From: Trinickia caryophylli
GTDB taxonomy: Bacteria > Pseudomonadota > Gammaproteobacteria > Burkholderiales > Burkholderiaceae
Direction: 5' to 3'
DNA: 64,000 nucleotides
Assembly (NCBI RefSeq): GCF_034424545.1
Contig: NZ_CP139970.1
Span: 1,364,001-1,428,000 of the forward strand
Below the pieces are notes generated by a model, which worked only from the letters and a program-made list of their open reading frames with translations, was not told the origin of the DNA and did not search any database. The first letter of the stretch is position 1. Each line of letters starts with the position of its first letter. The translations under genes and the position numbers were made by a program. Of the stretch, positions 35,677 through 45,335 are shown piece by piece.

Positions 35677-36816
35677 ATGAGCAAGCAAAGAGTCGTAGTA
35701 GGGATGTCGGGCGGCGTCGATTCGTCGGTCACCGCATGGCTCCTGAAGGAAGCGGGTTACGAAGTCGTCGGCCTCTTCATGAAGAACTGGGAGGACGATG
35801 ACGACAGCGAGTACTGCTCGACGCGGCAGGACTGGATCGACGTCGTCTCGGTGGCCGACCTCATCGGCATCGACGTGGAGGCAGTCAACTTCGCATCCGA
35901 GTACAAGGACCGGGTATTCGCGGAGTTCCTGCGCGAATACTCGGCCGGCCGCACCCCCAACCCGGACGTGCTTTGCAACGCCGAGATCAAGTTCAAGGCG
36001 TTTCTCGACCACGCGATGTCGCTGGGCGCCGAGACCATCGCAACCGGCCACTACGCGCGCGTGCGCGAGGTGGACGGCCGCTTCGAGCTGCTCAAGGCCA
36101 ATGATCTGACGAAAGACCAATCGTATTTCCTGCATCGGCTCAATCAAGCCCAACTGTCGCGCACGCTCTTTCCGCTCGGGGAGATGCCGAAGACGCGGGT
36201 CCGTGCAATCGCCGAGCAGATCGGGTTGCCGAACGCGAAGAAAAAAGACTCCACCGGCATCTGCTTCATCGGCGAACGGCCGTTTCGCGAGTTCCTCAGC
36301 CGTTATCTGCCGACGAAGCCGGGCCCGATGAAGACGCCCGACGGGAAGATCGTTGGCGAGCACATCGGGCTGGCGTTCTACACGTTCGGCCAGCGCAAGG
36401 GGATCGGCATCGGCGGCAGCAAGGCCGGCAGCGGCGAGCCCTGGTTCGTGGCCGGCAAGGACATGGCGGCAAACACGCTCTACGTCGTGCAGGGCCACGA
36501 CCATCCGTGGCTGCTGTCGGAAACGCTCGTGGCCGGCAACACGAGCTGGGTCTCCGGCGCGGCGCCGCAACCGGGCACCCGCCTCGGCGCGAAGACGCGC
36601 TACCGGCAGGCCGACGCACCGTGCGTCGTCGGTCCGCGGGACGATCCCGAGCGCTTCTCGCTGCACTTCGACACGGCTCAATGGGCGGTCACGCCCGGGC
36701 AGTCGGCCGTGCTCTACGACGGAGAGATCTGCCTCGGCGGCGGCATCATCGAGGAGGTGGCGGCCAATCGCCAGATCGCGCAGGCCCACGAGTCCGCGCT
36801 CGTCCAGGCGGGTTGA
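35677..36816 (+). CDS. mnmA: tRNA 2-thiouridylase
   Basis: 379 residues. MnmA adenylates and thiolates U34 of Lys, Glu and Gln tRNAs. The PP-loop is [20 protein letters not shown], the first catalytic cysteine is in [15 protein letters not shown] (about 102) and the second in [14 protein letters not shown] (about 200). The C-terminal beta-barrel region is complete ([15 protein letters not shown] to VAANRQIAQ). Full family length. Confidence 0.97.
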   Translation: MSKQRVVVGMSGGVDSSVTAWLLKEAGYEVVGLFMKNWEDDDDSEYCSTRQDWIDVVSVADLIGIDVEAVNFASEYKDRVFAEFLREYSAGRTPNPDVLCNAEIKFKAFLDHAMSLGAETIATGHYARVREVDGRFELLKANDLTKDQSYFLHRLNQAQLSRTLFPLGEMPKTRVRAIAEQIGLPNAKKKDSTGICFIGERPFREFLSRYLPTKPGPMKTPDGKIVGEHIGLAFYTFGQRKGIGIGGSKAGSGEPWFVAGKDMAANTLYVVQGHDHPWLLSETLVAGNTSWVSGAAPQPGTRLGAKTRYRQADAPCVVGPRDDPERFSLHFDTAQWAVTPGQSAVLYDGEICLGGGIIEEVAANRQIAQAHESALVQAG

Positions 36817-36892
36817 GCCGCTCGAGCAGGCGCGGCGCCGCGTCGGCTCCCGGCACTCGACGGCGGCCGAACCGCATGGCCGTCGCGCCGCG

Positions 36893-37747
36893 CTAGTCGC
36901 GCCATTGCCGCGGCGATGGCCGCCCGCGCACGAAAGCCGACAGCAGGGCCGCCAGTAACCGGAAGACAAGCGTCAGCCCGATAAGCAGAAAGAATGCGGC
37001 ATAAACACCGCTCGCGTTGAACTGGCGAAGCGAGTGGACAAGCAGAAAGCCAATGCCGTCACGCGCGGCGACGCACTCTCCAAGCACGGCGCCCGCGAGA
37101 GCCAGCCCGCAACGCGCCTCGAACCGAGCGAGCAGCGGGATGCGCAGCGAGGGATCGGTGAGTGCGATTGCTTCGTCGCCGCCGCGTGCGCGTGTTCCGC
37201 GGCGTGCGCGTATCCCGCGGCGTGCGCGTGTTCCGCGGCACGATTCAAGAAAGACCAGCAGCGCGGCACAGGCAACCGCCGCCAGCATCGAGCCGCCGCC
37301 CGCCAGCGCGACGGCGGCCACCAGCGCAATCCACGCCCCCGGCCAAAGCAGGCGCACGACGAGCCAGACAGCGTCGCCAGCCCACGTATCACGTGCCAGC
37401 GCGACCGCGCCGAGCCAACCGACAAGCGAGCCGGCAACGAGGCCAAGGGCGGCGTCGCGCAGCGTCGCACCGATATGGCGAATGAGCGGCCCGCGCGAGG
37501 TGGCGCCATTGCACCAGTCGACGATTTGCCACGCGATGGCCGACGGCCGCGAAACGAAGAACGGATCGGCGAACCCGCGGCGGACCGCCAGCTCCCATGC
37601 GAGCAAGAGCACACCGGCCGAAACGGCAACGGCCGCCCAGGCGGCGACCGCCCGGCGCAAGCGTCCGCGCGGCGCAATCGCGCGCAGGCCGGAAGCCGGC
37701 GCCGCGACGGGACGGCCGCTATGCGGCGCGCCGGTGGGCTCGGGCAT
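36893..37747 (-). pseudogene. ABC transporter permease of the nitrate/taurine type, probably non-functional
   Basis: A 284-residue frame with the BPD permease layout: TM helices WAAVAVSAGVLLLAWELAV, DAALGLVAGSLVGWLGAVAL, a pair around 120-165, and two C-terminal ones including AFFLLIGLTLVFRLLAALLS. The cytoplasmic EAA loop, which docks the ATPase, should lie between about 165 and 205; there the protein instead reads RGTRARRGIRARRGTRARGG from an 18-bp DNA triplication, and no EAA---G core is left. No ATPase or binding-protein gene adjoins it. The frame itself is open, so this is a judgement from the lost motif and the orphan context. Confidence 0.55.
37184..37237. repeat. 18-bp tandem repeat (three copies) inside the permease frame
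   Basis: Copies 1 and 3 (GCGTGCGCGTGTTCCGCG) are identical; copy 2 differs at two positions. On the minus strand they encode a six-residue Arg/Gly-rich repeat in place of the EAA loop. Confidence 0.85.
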
Positions 37748-37795
37748 GCGTACTCCTCACTGAACGTCGGCGCCCCGCCCGTGGCCCCTCGGCGC

Positions 37796-38407
37796 TCAGG
37801 CGGGGATGGTATCGAGGAACGACTGGCGTTGCGACAGCTTGGCGAAGTGCTTATCCAGATTGACGTGCTTCTCGCGCCAGTTCAGGTCCGGCATGCGGAA
37901 GTCGAGATAACCGAGCGCGCAGCCGACGGCAACATCGGCGAGCGACATATGATTGTTCGAGCACCAGGGCTTGCCGGCCAGCCCCTGCGACATCGCATCG
38001 AGCCCTTCGTCGATCTTGCGCTGCTGGCGCGCGACCCAGCGCTCGCTGCGCTCCTCCTGCCCGCGCTGCGTGGTTTCGAGCCGGATCAACACCGCGGCAT
38101 CGAGCACGCCGTCGGCGAGCGCTTCCCAGCATCGAACCTCCACCCGCTCGCGGCCGGACTGCGGAATGAGCCGCCCGACCGGCGACAGCGTATCGACGTA
38201 CTCGCAGATGACGCGCGAATCGAACACAGCCTCTCCGTCTTCCATGACGAGGCACGGCACCTTGCCGATGGGGTTGAAGGTATGGATGGTCGTTTCGGGC
38301 GACCAGACGTCCTCGAGCACCAGTTGGTAGTCGATCTTCTTTTCGGCCAGCACGATGCGTGCTTTACGCACGAAGGGGCTGGCGAGCGAACCGATTAGCT
38401 TGATCAT
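37796..38407 (-). CDS. Glutathione S-transferase family protein (YibF-like)
   Basis: 203 residues. The N-terminal thioredoxin-like domain starts MIKLIGSLASPFVRKARIVL and has the glutathione-binding cis-proline region GKVPCLVMEDGEAVFDSRVI; the C-terminal all-helical domain has SLADVAVGCALGYLDFR. The catalytic residue is probably Ser in the SxxP position (ASPFVRK). The ATG at 38407 is used; the upstream 23 codons do not belong to the fold. Substrate unknown. Divergent from pepP. Confidence 0.88.
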   Translation of the reverse strand: MIKLIGSLASPFVRKARIVLAEKKIDYQLVLEDVWSPETTIHTFNPIGKVPCLVMEDGEAVFDSRVICEYVDTLSPVGRLIPQSGRERVEVRCWEALADGVLDAAVLIRLETTQRGQEERSERWVARQQRKIDEGLDAMSQGLAGKPWCSNNHMSLADVAVGCALGYLDFRMPDLNWREKHVNLDKHFAKLSQRQSFLDTIPA

Positions 38408-38597
38408 CTGCTTTTCTCTGAAGTGCGACGAAGAGTATACGTTGCCGACGATCATAATGGCGGACAGGCCTCCCATGCTATCGGCCCGATGACACCCCCC
38501 GGCGGCTGTCGGAGGAATGCAACAGCCCGGCAGGCGGCTCGTGCCGCATGGCGCGGCCGCCCGGCGTACCGCGCCCTTTGAGCGCTACAATCTCACG

Positions 38598-39995
38598 ATG
38601 AATCAGCCGATCGAAACCCCTATCGCCACGGCCGTCTACCGCGAGCGGCGCGAACGCGTGCTTGCGGCCCTGCGCGCGGCGGGCGGCGGCATCGCCGTCG
38701 TGCCGACCGCTCCCGAGGTGGCGCGCAACCGCGACAGCGACTACCCATACCGGCACGACAGCTACTTCTACTACCTGAGCGGGTTCACCGAACCTCAGGC
38801 GATGATCGTGCTCGATGCAGATGCCCCGCCGGGCGAGCCCGCGTCGATCCTCTTTTGCCGCCCGAGAAACGCCGAACGGGAGACCTGGGAAGGCTTCCAC
38901 TACGGCCCCGAGGCGGCGCGCGAGGCCTTCGGCTTCGACGCGGCGTTCGCCATCGAGGAGCTCGACACCCAGTTGCCCCGCCTGCTCGCCGACGCGCCCG
39001 CCGTCCATTACGCCTTCGGCCGCTCGCGCGAGCTCGATGCCCAGGTGCGCCGCTGGATCGAGGCCGTGCGGGCGCAAGGCCGCAGCGGCCTGACCGCCCC
39101 CACGGCACTCGTCGACATCGCGCCGGCGCTCGACGACATGCGCCTGTTCAAGGACGAGCACGAGCTCGGCATCATGCGGCGCGCGGCGCGGATCTCGGCC
39201 GAAGCGCATCGCCGTGCCATGGCCGCCTGCCGCGCCGGCATGCGCGAGTACGAGATCGAAGCGGAGCTGCTTTACACGTTTCGCCGCCGGGGCGCGCAGG
39301 CGCCCGCGTACGGTTCGATCGTCGCAGCGGGCGCCAACGCCTGCGTGCTGCACTACCCGGCCGGCAACGCCCTCGTGCGCGACGGCGAACTCGTGCTGAT
39401 CGACGCTGCCTGCGAACTAGACGGCTACGCGGCGGACATTACGCGCACCTTCCCTGCGAACGGACGTTTCTCCGCGGCCCAGCGTGAACTGTACGAGATC
39501 GTGCTGGCCGCGCAGCAGGCCGCGATCGATGCCACCCGCGCGGGCGCCGGCTTCGAAACGCCGCACGATGCAGCCGTGCGCGTGCTCGCGCAGGGTCTGC
39601 TCGACACAGGCATCATCCCGCATACGCGCTTTTCCTCGGTGGACGACGTCATCGCCGAGCGCGCCTACGCGCGTTTCTACATGCATCGCACGGGGCACTG
39701 GCTCGGCATGGACGTGCACGATTGCGGCGACTATCGCGAGCGCGGCGGGCAGCACGACGCGGCGCTCCCGCCGCCGTGGCGCACGCTTCGCCCATCGATG
39801 GTGCTCACGATCGAGCCAGGGCTCTACGTACGGGCGGCAGAAGACGTGCCCGAGCGCTACTGGAACATCGGCATTCGCATCGAGGACGATGCGATCGTCA
39901 CGGATAACGGCTGCGAGCTCATCACGCGCGACGTCCCGGTAGCGGCGGACGACATCGAAGCGCTGATGCGCGAGGCGCGGCACACAGCGTCATGA
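38598..39995 (+). CDS. pepP: Xaa-Pro aminopeptidase P
   Basis: 465 residues of the pita-bread metallopeptidases. It removes N-terminal residues before proline, with two Mn ions. Metal ligands are seen as D in LVLIDAACELDGYAADITR (two Asp), H in HRTGHWLGMDVHDCGDY, E in MVLTIEPGLYV and E in IGIRIEDDAIV. Start MNQPIETP at 38598 is chosen over the frame from 38517 because of family length. pepP-ubiH is a conserved pair (9 bp apart here), as in E. coli pepP-ubiH-ubiI. Confidence 0.93.
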   Translation: MNQPIETPIATAVYRERRERVLAALRAAGGGIAVVPTAPEVARNRDSDYPYRHDSYFYYLSGFTEPQAMIVLDADAPPGEPASILFCRPRNAERETWEGFHYGPEAAREAFGFDAAFAIEELDTQLPRLLADAPAVHYAFGRSRELDAQVRRWIEAVRAQGRSGLTAPTALVDIAPALDDMRLFKDEHELGIMRRAARISAEAHRRAMAACRAGMREYEIEAELLYTFRRRGAQAPAYGSIVAAGANACVLHYPAGNALVRDGELVLIDAACELDGYAADITRTFPANGRFSAAQRELYEIVLAAQQAAIDATRAGAGFETPHDAAVRVLAQGLLDTGIIPHTRFSSVDDVIAERAYARFYMHRTGHWLGMDVHDCGDYRERGGQHDAALPPPWRTLRPSMVLTIEPGLYVRAAEDVPERYWNIGIRIEDDAIVTDNGCELITRDVPVAADDIEALMREARHTAS

Positions 39996-40004
39996 GCGGC
40001 GACG

Positions 40005-41243
40005 ATGAACGCAATTCATTCGTCTGATTCAGCGGTGGCGCCCGCCGATTTCGACGTCACGATCGTCGGCGCGGGCCCGGTCGGCCTTGCGCTTGCCGCC
40101 TGGCTCGCGCGGCGCAGCGCAAGCGCGGATTTCTCGGTTGCGCTCGTCGATGCGCGCGAACCCGAGGATGCCGCCGGCGACCCTCGCGCGATCGCCGTAT
40201 CGGAAGGCAGCCGGATGTTGCTCGAGCCGCTCGGCGCCTGGCCGGCCGACGCACACCCGATCGAGCGCATTCATGTGTCGGAGCGCGGCCGCTTCGGCCG
40301 CACGCTGATCGAACGCGACGAGCACGCGCTCAGCGCGCTCGGCTACGTCGCGCGCTATGGCTCGATCGTACATGCGCTTGCGGCAGCCGTACGACGCACG
40401 CCCGTGCACTGGCTCACGTCGAGCAAGGCGCTGGCGCCGCAATCGCTGCCGGGCGATGCGATCGTCGCGCTGCCGATCGAGCAGGGCCCCGTGCGGCGCA
40501 CGCTCCGCACCCGCATTCTCGTCAACGCCGAAGGCGGCCTTTACGGCGACACGCGCGCAATCGAGCATCCGCAGGCCGGCGAACGCGGCCACGCACGCCG
40601 CGAGACGCGCGACTACGGGCAGACCGCGATCGTCGGCACCGTATCTGTTTCGGCGCCGCAGCCCAACACGGCATGGGAGCGTTTCACGCAGGAAGGGCCC
40701 ATCGCTCTGCTGCCGACAGGCGGCGTGCGCCATGCGGACTATGCGCTCGTCTGGTGCATGCGGCCGGACGAGGCGCAGCGGCGCATGCAGCTCGCGGACG
40801 GCGACTTCCTCGCCGAGCTCGGAGCCGCCTTCGGCGCGCGGATGGGGCGTTTCAACTCGATTCGTGCGCGCGCGGCCTTTCCGCTCGGCCTCGCGGCCGC
40901 GAAAACGCTCGTCGACGGACGCATCGCCGCGATCGGCAACGCGGCGCAAACACTGCATCCTGTCGCGGGCCAGGGGCTCAATCTTGGCTTGCGCGATGCA
41001 CACGCGCTGGCCGATGCGCTCGCCCGGCGGGGCTCGACACCCGAGGCGCTGGCCGAGTTCGGCCGCACGCGCGCGCTCGACCGGCGCCTCACGATCGGCG
41101 CCACCGACACGCTCGCCCGGGTTTTCACGGCCGACCTCGGCCCGTTTTCGGCACTGCGCGGCCTGGCGCTGACCGCGCTCGAGTTTGTGCCGCCCGTCAA
41201 GAAGGCGCTCGCGCGGCAGATGATGTTCGGCCAGCGGCAGTAG
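40005..41243 (+). CDS. ubiH: 2-octaprenyl-6-methoxyphenol hydroxylase-type FAD monooxygenase
   Basis: 412 residues of the class A flavin monooxygenases of ubiquinone synthesis. FAD motifs: DVTIVGAGPVGLALAAWLA near residue 17, the DG-like region ILVNAEGGLYG (weakened), and GNAAQTLHPVAGQGLNLGLRDAHAL near 310 (the GD motif reads GNAAQ, as in UbiH). It hydroxylates the quinone ring; the neighbour pepP supports ubiH over ubiF/ubiI, although the three are hard to tell apart by eye. Confidence 0.85.
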   Translation: MNAIHSSDSAVAPADFDVTIVGAGPVGLALAAWLARRSASADFSVALVDAREPEDAAGDPRAIAVSEGSRMLLEPLGAWPADAHPIERIHVSERGRFGRTLIERDEHALSALGYVARYGSIVHALAAAVRRTPVHWLTSSKALAPQSLPGDAIVALPIEQGPVRRTLRTRILVNAEGGLYGDTRAIEHPQAGERGHARRETRDYGQTAIVGTVSVSAPQPNTAWERFTQEGPIALLPTGGVRHADYALVWCMRPDEAQRRMQLADGDFLAELGAAFGARMGRFNSIRARAAFPLGLAAAKTLVDGRIAAIGNAAQTLHPVAGQGLNLGLRDAHALADALARRGSTPEALAEFGRTRALDRRLTIGATDTLARVFTADLGPFSALRGLALTALEFVPPVKKALARQMMFGQRQ

Positions 41244-41376
41244 CGAAACGCAGGCGGCGCCCGTTCGGGATCGCCGCACTCGCCGAAGCCCCGCCCGTTA
41301 ACGGTAAAATGCCTGTTTCCCTTGTCGCGTTCGCCGCGCCCGAGCATCCGGCCCGAGCGCGGTCAACCGTTTCGTC

Positions 41377-42441
41377 ATGCCCACCATCGGCCCGCACACC
41401 CTGCGCAACAACCTGTTCGTCGCCCCGATGGCCGGTGTGACAGACCGGCCGTTCCGCCAGCTCTGCAAGCGGCTCGGCGCGGGCTATGCCGTGTCCGAGA
41501 TGGTTGCATCGAACGCCCAGCTCTGGAAAAGCGAAAAAACGATGCGGCGCGCCAACCATGCAGGCGAAGTGGAGCCGATCGCCGTGCAGATCGCCGGCGC
41601 CGAGCCGGAGATGATGGCCGAAGCCGCCCGCTACAACGTGGCGAATGGCGCGCAGGTCATCGACATCAACATGGGCTGCCCGGCCAAGAAGGTCTGCAAC
41701 GTCGCCGCGGGTTCGGCGCTGCTGCAAAACGAGCCGCTCGTCGCGCGCATCGTCGAAGCCGTTGTGGCGGCGGTCGGCACGGGCGCGGGCGCCGTGCCGG
41801 TCACGCTGAAGATCCGTACCGGCTGGGACCGCGAGCACAAGAACGCGCTGCGGATCGCACGCATCGCCGAAGACGCCGGTATTTCGATGCTGACGGTCCA
41901 CGGCCGCACGCGAGCGGATCTCTATCACGGTGAAGCGGAGTACGACACGATTGCGGCCGTGAAGGCGGCCTCGCGCATTCCGGTCGTCGCCAACGGCGAT
42001 ATCGACTCGCCGGCGAAAGCGCGGGCGGTGCTGGCGGCGACACGAGCCGACGCGCTGATGATCGGCCGTGCCGCACAAGGGCGTCCCTGGCTCTTTCGCG
42101 AGATCGGGCATTTCCTCCAGACGGGCGAATTGCTGCCGCCGCCGCGCATCGCCGAGATCCGCGAGCTGATGAACGAACACCTCGAGGATCATTACGCGTT
42201 TTACGGAGAATTCACGGGCGTACGTACTGCGCGCAAGCACATCGGCTGGTACACTCGCGGCCTTCCTGGCGCCAACGCGTTCCGGCACAGGATGAATACG
42301 CTCGATACCACACGCGAACAGCTGCGTGCCGTCAACGAGTTTTTCGACGCGCAACAGGCTCTGTCCGATCGCCTCGTCTACGTGGAGGACGACGCACCCG
42401 AGAACGGCGAGCCTTCCCGAAACGAACCCTTAGCAGCATGA
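41377..42441 (+). CDS. dusB: tRNA-dihydrouridine synthase B
   Basis: 354 residues, FMN TIM-barrel. It reduces uridine in the tRNA D-loop. Seen: LFVAPMAGVTDRPFRQLC, the substrate-binding NMGCPAKKVCNVAAGSALL with the catalytic cysteine, RTGWDR and the FMN phosphate site IGRAAQGRPWLFREI. The dusB-fis order with an ATGA overlap is the classical fis operon. A TAAAAT is at 41305-41310 in the 133-bp leader region. Confidence 0.96.
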   Translation: MPTIGPHTLRNNLFVAPMAGVTDRPFRQLCKRLGAGYAVSEMVASNAQLWKSEKTMRRANHAGEVEPIAVQIAGAEPEMMAEAARYNVANGAQVIDINMGCPAKKVCNVAAGSALLQNEPLVARIVEAVVAAVGTGAGAVPVTLKIRTGWDREHKNALRIARIAEDAGISMLTVHGRTRADLYHGEAEYDTIAAVKAASRIPVVANGDIDSPAKARAVLAATRADALMIGRAAQGRPWLFREIGHFLQTGELLPPPRIAEIRELMNEHLEDHYAFYGEFTGVRTARKHIGWYTRGLPGANAFRHRMNTLDTTREQLRAVNEFFDAQQALSDRLVYVEDDAPENGEPSRNEPLAA

Positions 42442-42671
42442 GCAAGCACAACATCGAACAATGCGTCCGCGACAGCCTGGAGATGTATTTCCAGGACCTC
42501 GACGGCGCCAAAGCGCACGACGTCTATGAAATGGTGATGTCGTGCGTGGAAAAACCGATGCTCGAGGTGGTGCTCGAGCAGGCGGGCGGCAATCAGTCGC
42601 TTGCCGCCGAATATCTCGGCATCAACCGCAATACGTTGCGCAAGAAGCTGCAACAGCACGGTCTGCTGTAG
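42438..42671 (+). CDS. fis: Fis family DNA-binding protein
   Basis: 77 residues, shorter than E. coli Fis (98) but ending in the same helix-turn-helix: LEVVLEQAGGNQSLAAEYLG and INRNTLRKKLQQHGLL. Fis bends DNA at many promoters, rRNA operons and recombination sites. The missing residues are from the N-terminal beta-hairpin arm that in E. coli contacts invertases; betaproteobacterial Fis proteins commonly lack it. Translationally coupled to dusB by ATGA. Confidence 0.93.
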   Translation: MSKHNIEQCVRDSLEMYFQDLDGAKAHDVYEMVMSCVEKPMLEVVLEQAGGNQSLAAEYLGINRNTLRKKLQQHGLL

Positions 42672-42710
42672 TCGCGCCGCCCTCGTCTCTTTTCGGTCTC
42701 CGTTCCTATC

Positions 42711-44276
42711 ATGATCAAGCAAGCGCTCATCTCCGTCTCCGACAAATCCGGCATTGTCGAATTCGCCCAATCGCTCTCGGCGCTCGGCGTCAAGATCCTG
42801 TCGACGGGCGGCACGGCCAGGCTGCTCGCCAACGCGGGCCTGCCGGTCACCGAGGTCGCCGATTACACGGGCTTTCCCGAGATGCTCGATGGCCGCGTGA
42901 AGACGCTGCATCCGAAGGTGCACGGCGGTATTCTCGCGCGGCGCGATCTGCCCGAGCACATGGCCGCGCTCGAGGCGCACGGCATTCCGACGATCGACCT
43001 GCTCGTCGTGAACCTCTACCCGTTCGTCGCCACCGTGTCGAAGGATGAATGCACGCTTGAGGAAGCGATCGAGAACATCGACATCGGCGGCCCGACAATG
43101 CTGCGCTCGGCTGCCAAGAATCACCGCGACGTGACGGTCGTCGTCGATCCGGCCGACTACGCGGCGGTGCTCGACGAAATGCGCGCGAACGGGAACACGG
43201 TCGGCTACAAGACGAACTTCCGCCTCGCGACGAAGGTATTCGCGCATACGGCGCAGTACGACGGCGCGATCACGAACTACCTGACGAGCCTGACCGAAGC
43301 GCTTCAGCACAACTCGCGCAACACGTACCCGGCCACGCTGAACCTCGCGTTCGAGAAGGTGCAGGACCTCCGCTACGGCGAAAACCCGCACCAGAGCGCC
43401 GCGTTCTACCGCGATCTCGCGGCGCCGGCCGGCGCGCTCGCCGCTTACCGCCAGTTGCAGGGCAAGGAGCTTTCGTACAACAACATCGCCGATGCCGATG
43501 CGGCCTGGGAATGCGTGAAGACATTCGACGCAGCGGCCTGCGTCATCATCAAGCATGCGAACCCTTGCGGCGTGGCCGTCGGAGCGGAACCGCTCGAGGC
43601 CTACTCGAAAGCGTTCCAGACCGATCCGACCTCGGCATTCGGCGGCATCATCGCGTTCAACCGCGAAGTGGACGAAGCCGCGGCCACGGCCGTGTCCAAG
43701 CAGTTCGTCGAAGTTCTGATCGCCCCGTCGTTCACCGATGGCGCAAAAGCCGTGTTCGCTGCGAAGCAAAACGTGCGGCTGCTCGAAATCGCGCTGGGCA
43801 ACGGCCAGAACGCGTTCGACTTCAAGCGCGTCGGCGGCGGGCTGCTCGTGCAGTCGCCCGATGCGAGAAACGTCTTGCCGCGGGAGTTGCGCGTCGTCAC
43901 GAAGCGCCATCCGACGCCGCAGGAAATGGACGATCTGCTCTTCGCCTGGCGCGTCGCGAAGTACGTCAAGTCGAATGCGATCGTGTTCTGTGGCAAGGGC
44001 ATGACGCTCGGCGTCGGCGCGGGCCAGATGAGCCGGGTCGATTCCGCTCGCATCGCGAGCATCAAGGCGCAAAATGCGGGCTTGAGCCTGAGCGGTTCCG
44101 CCGTGGCCTCCGATGCATTCTTCCCGTTCCGCGACGGCCTCGACGTGGTAGTGGGTGCCGGTGCCACCTGCGTGATCCAGCCCGGCGGCTCGATGCGCGA
44201 CGATGAAGTGATCGCCGCCGCCGACGAGCACAATATCGCCATGGTCATGACGGGTGTGCGCCACTTCCGGCATTGA
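42711..44276 (+). CDS. purH: Bifunctional AICAR formyltransferase/IMP cyclohydrolase
   Basis: 521 residues, complete. The N-terminal IMP cyclohydrolase part has [18 protein letters not shown] and [10 protein letters not shown]; the C-terminal transformylase has [31 protein letters not shown] (Lys-His pair of the active site) and [20 protein letters not shown]. These catalyse the last two steps of purine synthesis. It lies 39 bp after fis and may be read from the same promoter. Confidence 0.97.
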   Translation: MIKQALISVSDKSGIVEFAQSLSALGVKILSTGGTARLLANAGLPVTEVADYTGFPEMLDGRVKTLHPKVHGGILARRDLPEHMAALEAHGIPTIDLLVVNLYPFVATVSKDECTLEEAIENIDIGGPTMLRSAAKNHRDVTVVVDPADYAAVLDEMRANGNTVGYKTNFRLATKVFAHTAQYDGAITNYLTSLTEALQHNSRNTYPATLNLAFEKVQDLRYGENPHQSAAFYRDLAAPAGALAAYRQLQGKELSYNNIADADAAWECVKTFDAAACVIIKHANPCGVAVGAEPLEAYSKAFQTDPTSAFGGIIAFNREVDEAAATAVSKQFVEVLIAPSFTDGAKAVFAAKQNVRLLEIALGNGQNAFDFKRVGGGLLVQSPDARNVLPRELRVVTKRHPTPQEMDDLLFAWRVAKYVKSNAIVFCGKGMTLGVGAGQMSRVDSARIASIKAQNAGLSLSGSAVASDAFFPFRDGLDVVVGAGATCVIQPGGSMRDDEVIAAADEHNIAMVMTGVRHFRH

Positions 44277-44404
44277 TCGTCTCAGCGCTGCGCCCGCATC
44301 CGCGGGCGCACGCGCGCCGCAGGCTCTTCCGCGCTTCCCTTTCCCCGCCTCTCTTTCCCCGCTTCCCCTCCCTCCTTCTCCGCGCTTTTGCGTCGCTCCA
44401 TTTC

Positions 44405-44425
44405 GTCCGATTTTTACTATCGGAC
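44405..44425. promoter_or_regulatory. Perfect 7-bp inverted repeat upstream of the PAS/HTH gene
   Basis: GTCCGAT, a 7-nt loop (TTTTACT) and ATCGGAC. It lies 70 bp before the start codon of the regulator at 44495 and could be an operator or a leader hairpin. The same 218-bp gap has a pyrimidine-rich tract at about 44325-44384 on the plus strand and no other gene. Confidence 0.45.
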
Positions 44426-44494
44426 AGCCAGAGCGCGCGCAGGGCGATGGCACGCTCCACCGCTCGAAGGCGATTTCCCGCACGGAGGACAGCC

Positions 44495-45280
44495 ATGAGC
44501 TACAGCCTCGTTTCACCCGAGCAGTTCACCGAAAAGCAACAGCAATACGTCGAGCGGTTCCGGCGCGCGATAGAAGGCGCATCCAAGCGCTCGGCCACCT
44601 GCTTCGGCGCGAAGGACATCCATTCGAGGCACATCGTCGCGACCGACGCCTACGCGAAGATCGTCGGCCTGACCAAAGGCGGCGAGGTGGCGGGGCGCTT
44701 CGATCGCGACATGCCGTGCGAGGGCACGGCACGATTCGCCGAGTGCTACGTACGCGAGGACGGCGCACTGCTCTCGCGCCGCGATCCGAACCGCATGACG
44801 TCCGTGCTCAACGTGCACGAGTACAGCGACGGCCTCAAGGCGCTCGTGTTCGATAAATTCACGCTGGAGCACCGCGCCTCGCGCGCCATCCTCGGCACGA
44901 TATACAGCGCCCGCCGCGTCGACCTTTCGCGCTTCTTCACGACGCTGCCCACCTACACGTTCGAGTTCGGTCTCGGCTGCAGCATCGAATGCACCGATAG
45001 CGACGCAGTCGCCGCGAACGTTGCCCTCACCGATCACGAGCACGAGGTAGCGTTTCTGTTCGCCATGAACTGGACCGTCGAAGAGATCGCGCAGTTCATG
45101 CGCGCACGCATGCCGTCGCCCGACACGCGCGTGCTCGAAACGCTGGCCATGCTGGCGGAAAAATTCGACGAGGGCGCGCTTGCCGCCTACCGTCTGCGCG
45201 AAAAACTGATCGATTTGCGCGTTCATCAGAAAATGCCGCGCGCGCTCTTCGACAGACTGATCGGCTCCGCCTCGTTGTAG
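44495..45280 (+). CDS. PAS-like sensor with LuxR-type helix-turn-helix
   Basis: 261 residues. The N-terminal ~150 residues resemble a PAS fold (KDIHSRHIVATDAYAKIVGL, a PAS-like N-terminal element, through DKFTLEHRASRAILGTIY). The C-terminus has a LuxR-like HTH start, VALTDHEHEVAFLFAMNWTV followed by EEIAQFMRARMPSPDTRV. It is probably a cytoplasmic regulator responding to an unknown small molecule. The ATG at 44495 has a strong GGAGGA 8 bp upstream; the frame open from 44273 overlaps the pyrimidine-rich gap. No nearby gene is an obvious target. Confidence 0.7.
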   Translation: MSYSLVSPEQFTEKQQQYVERFRRAIEGASKRSATCFGAKDIHSRHIVATDAYAKIVGLTKGGEVAGRFDRDMPCEGTARFAECYVREDGALLSRRDPNRMTSVLNVHEYSDGLKALVFDKFTLEHRASRAILGTIYSARRVDLSRFFTTLPTYTFEFGLGCSIECTDSDAVAANVALTDHEHEVAFLFAMNWTVEEIAQFMRARMPSPDTRVLETLAMLAEKFDEGALAAYRLREKLIDLRVHQKMPRALFDRLIGSASL

Positions 45281-45335
45281 ACTGCTCTCCCGCGCCTCGC
45301 ATTTGCCTCGAACCTCACACGACCCGTCGCTTTCC

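Noticed and set aside
37184..37237. 18-bp repeats as a CRISPR-like array
   Set aside because: Copies are head-to-tail without spacers and lie in a reading frame; no cas genes nearby.
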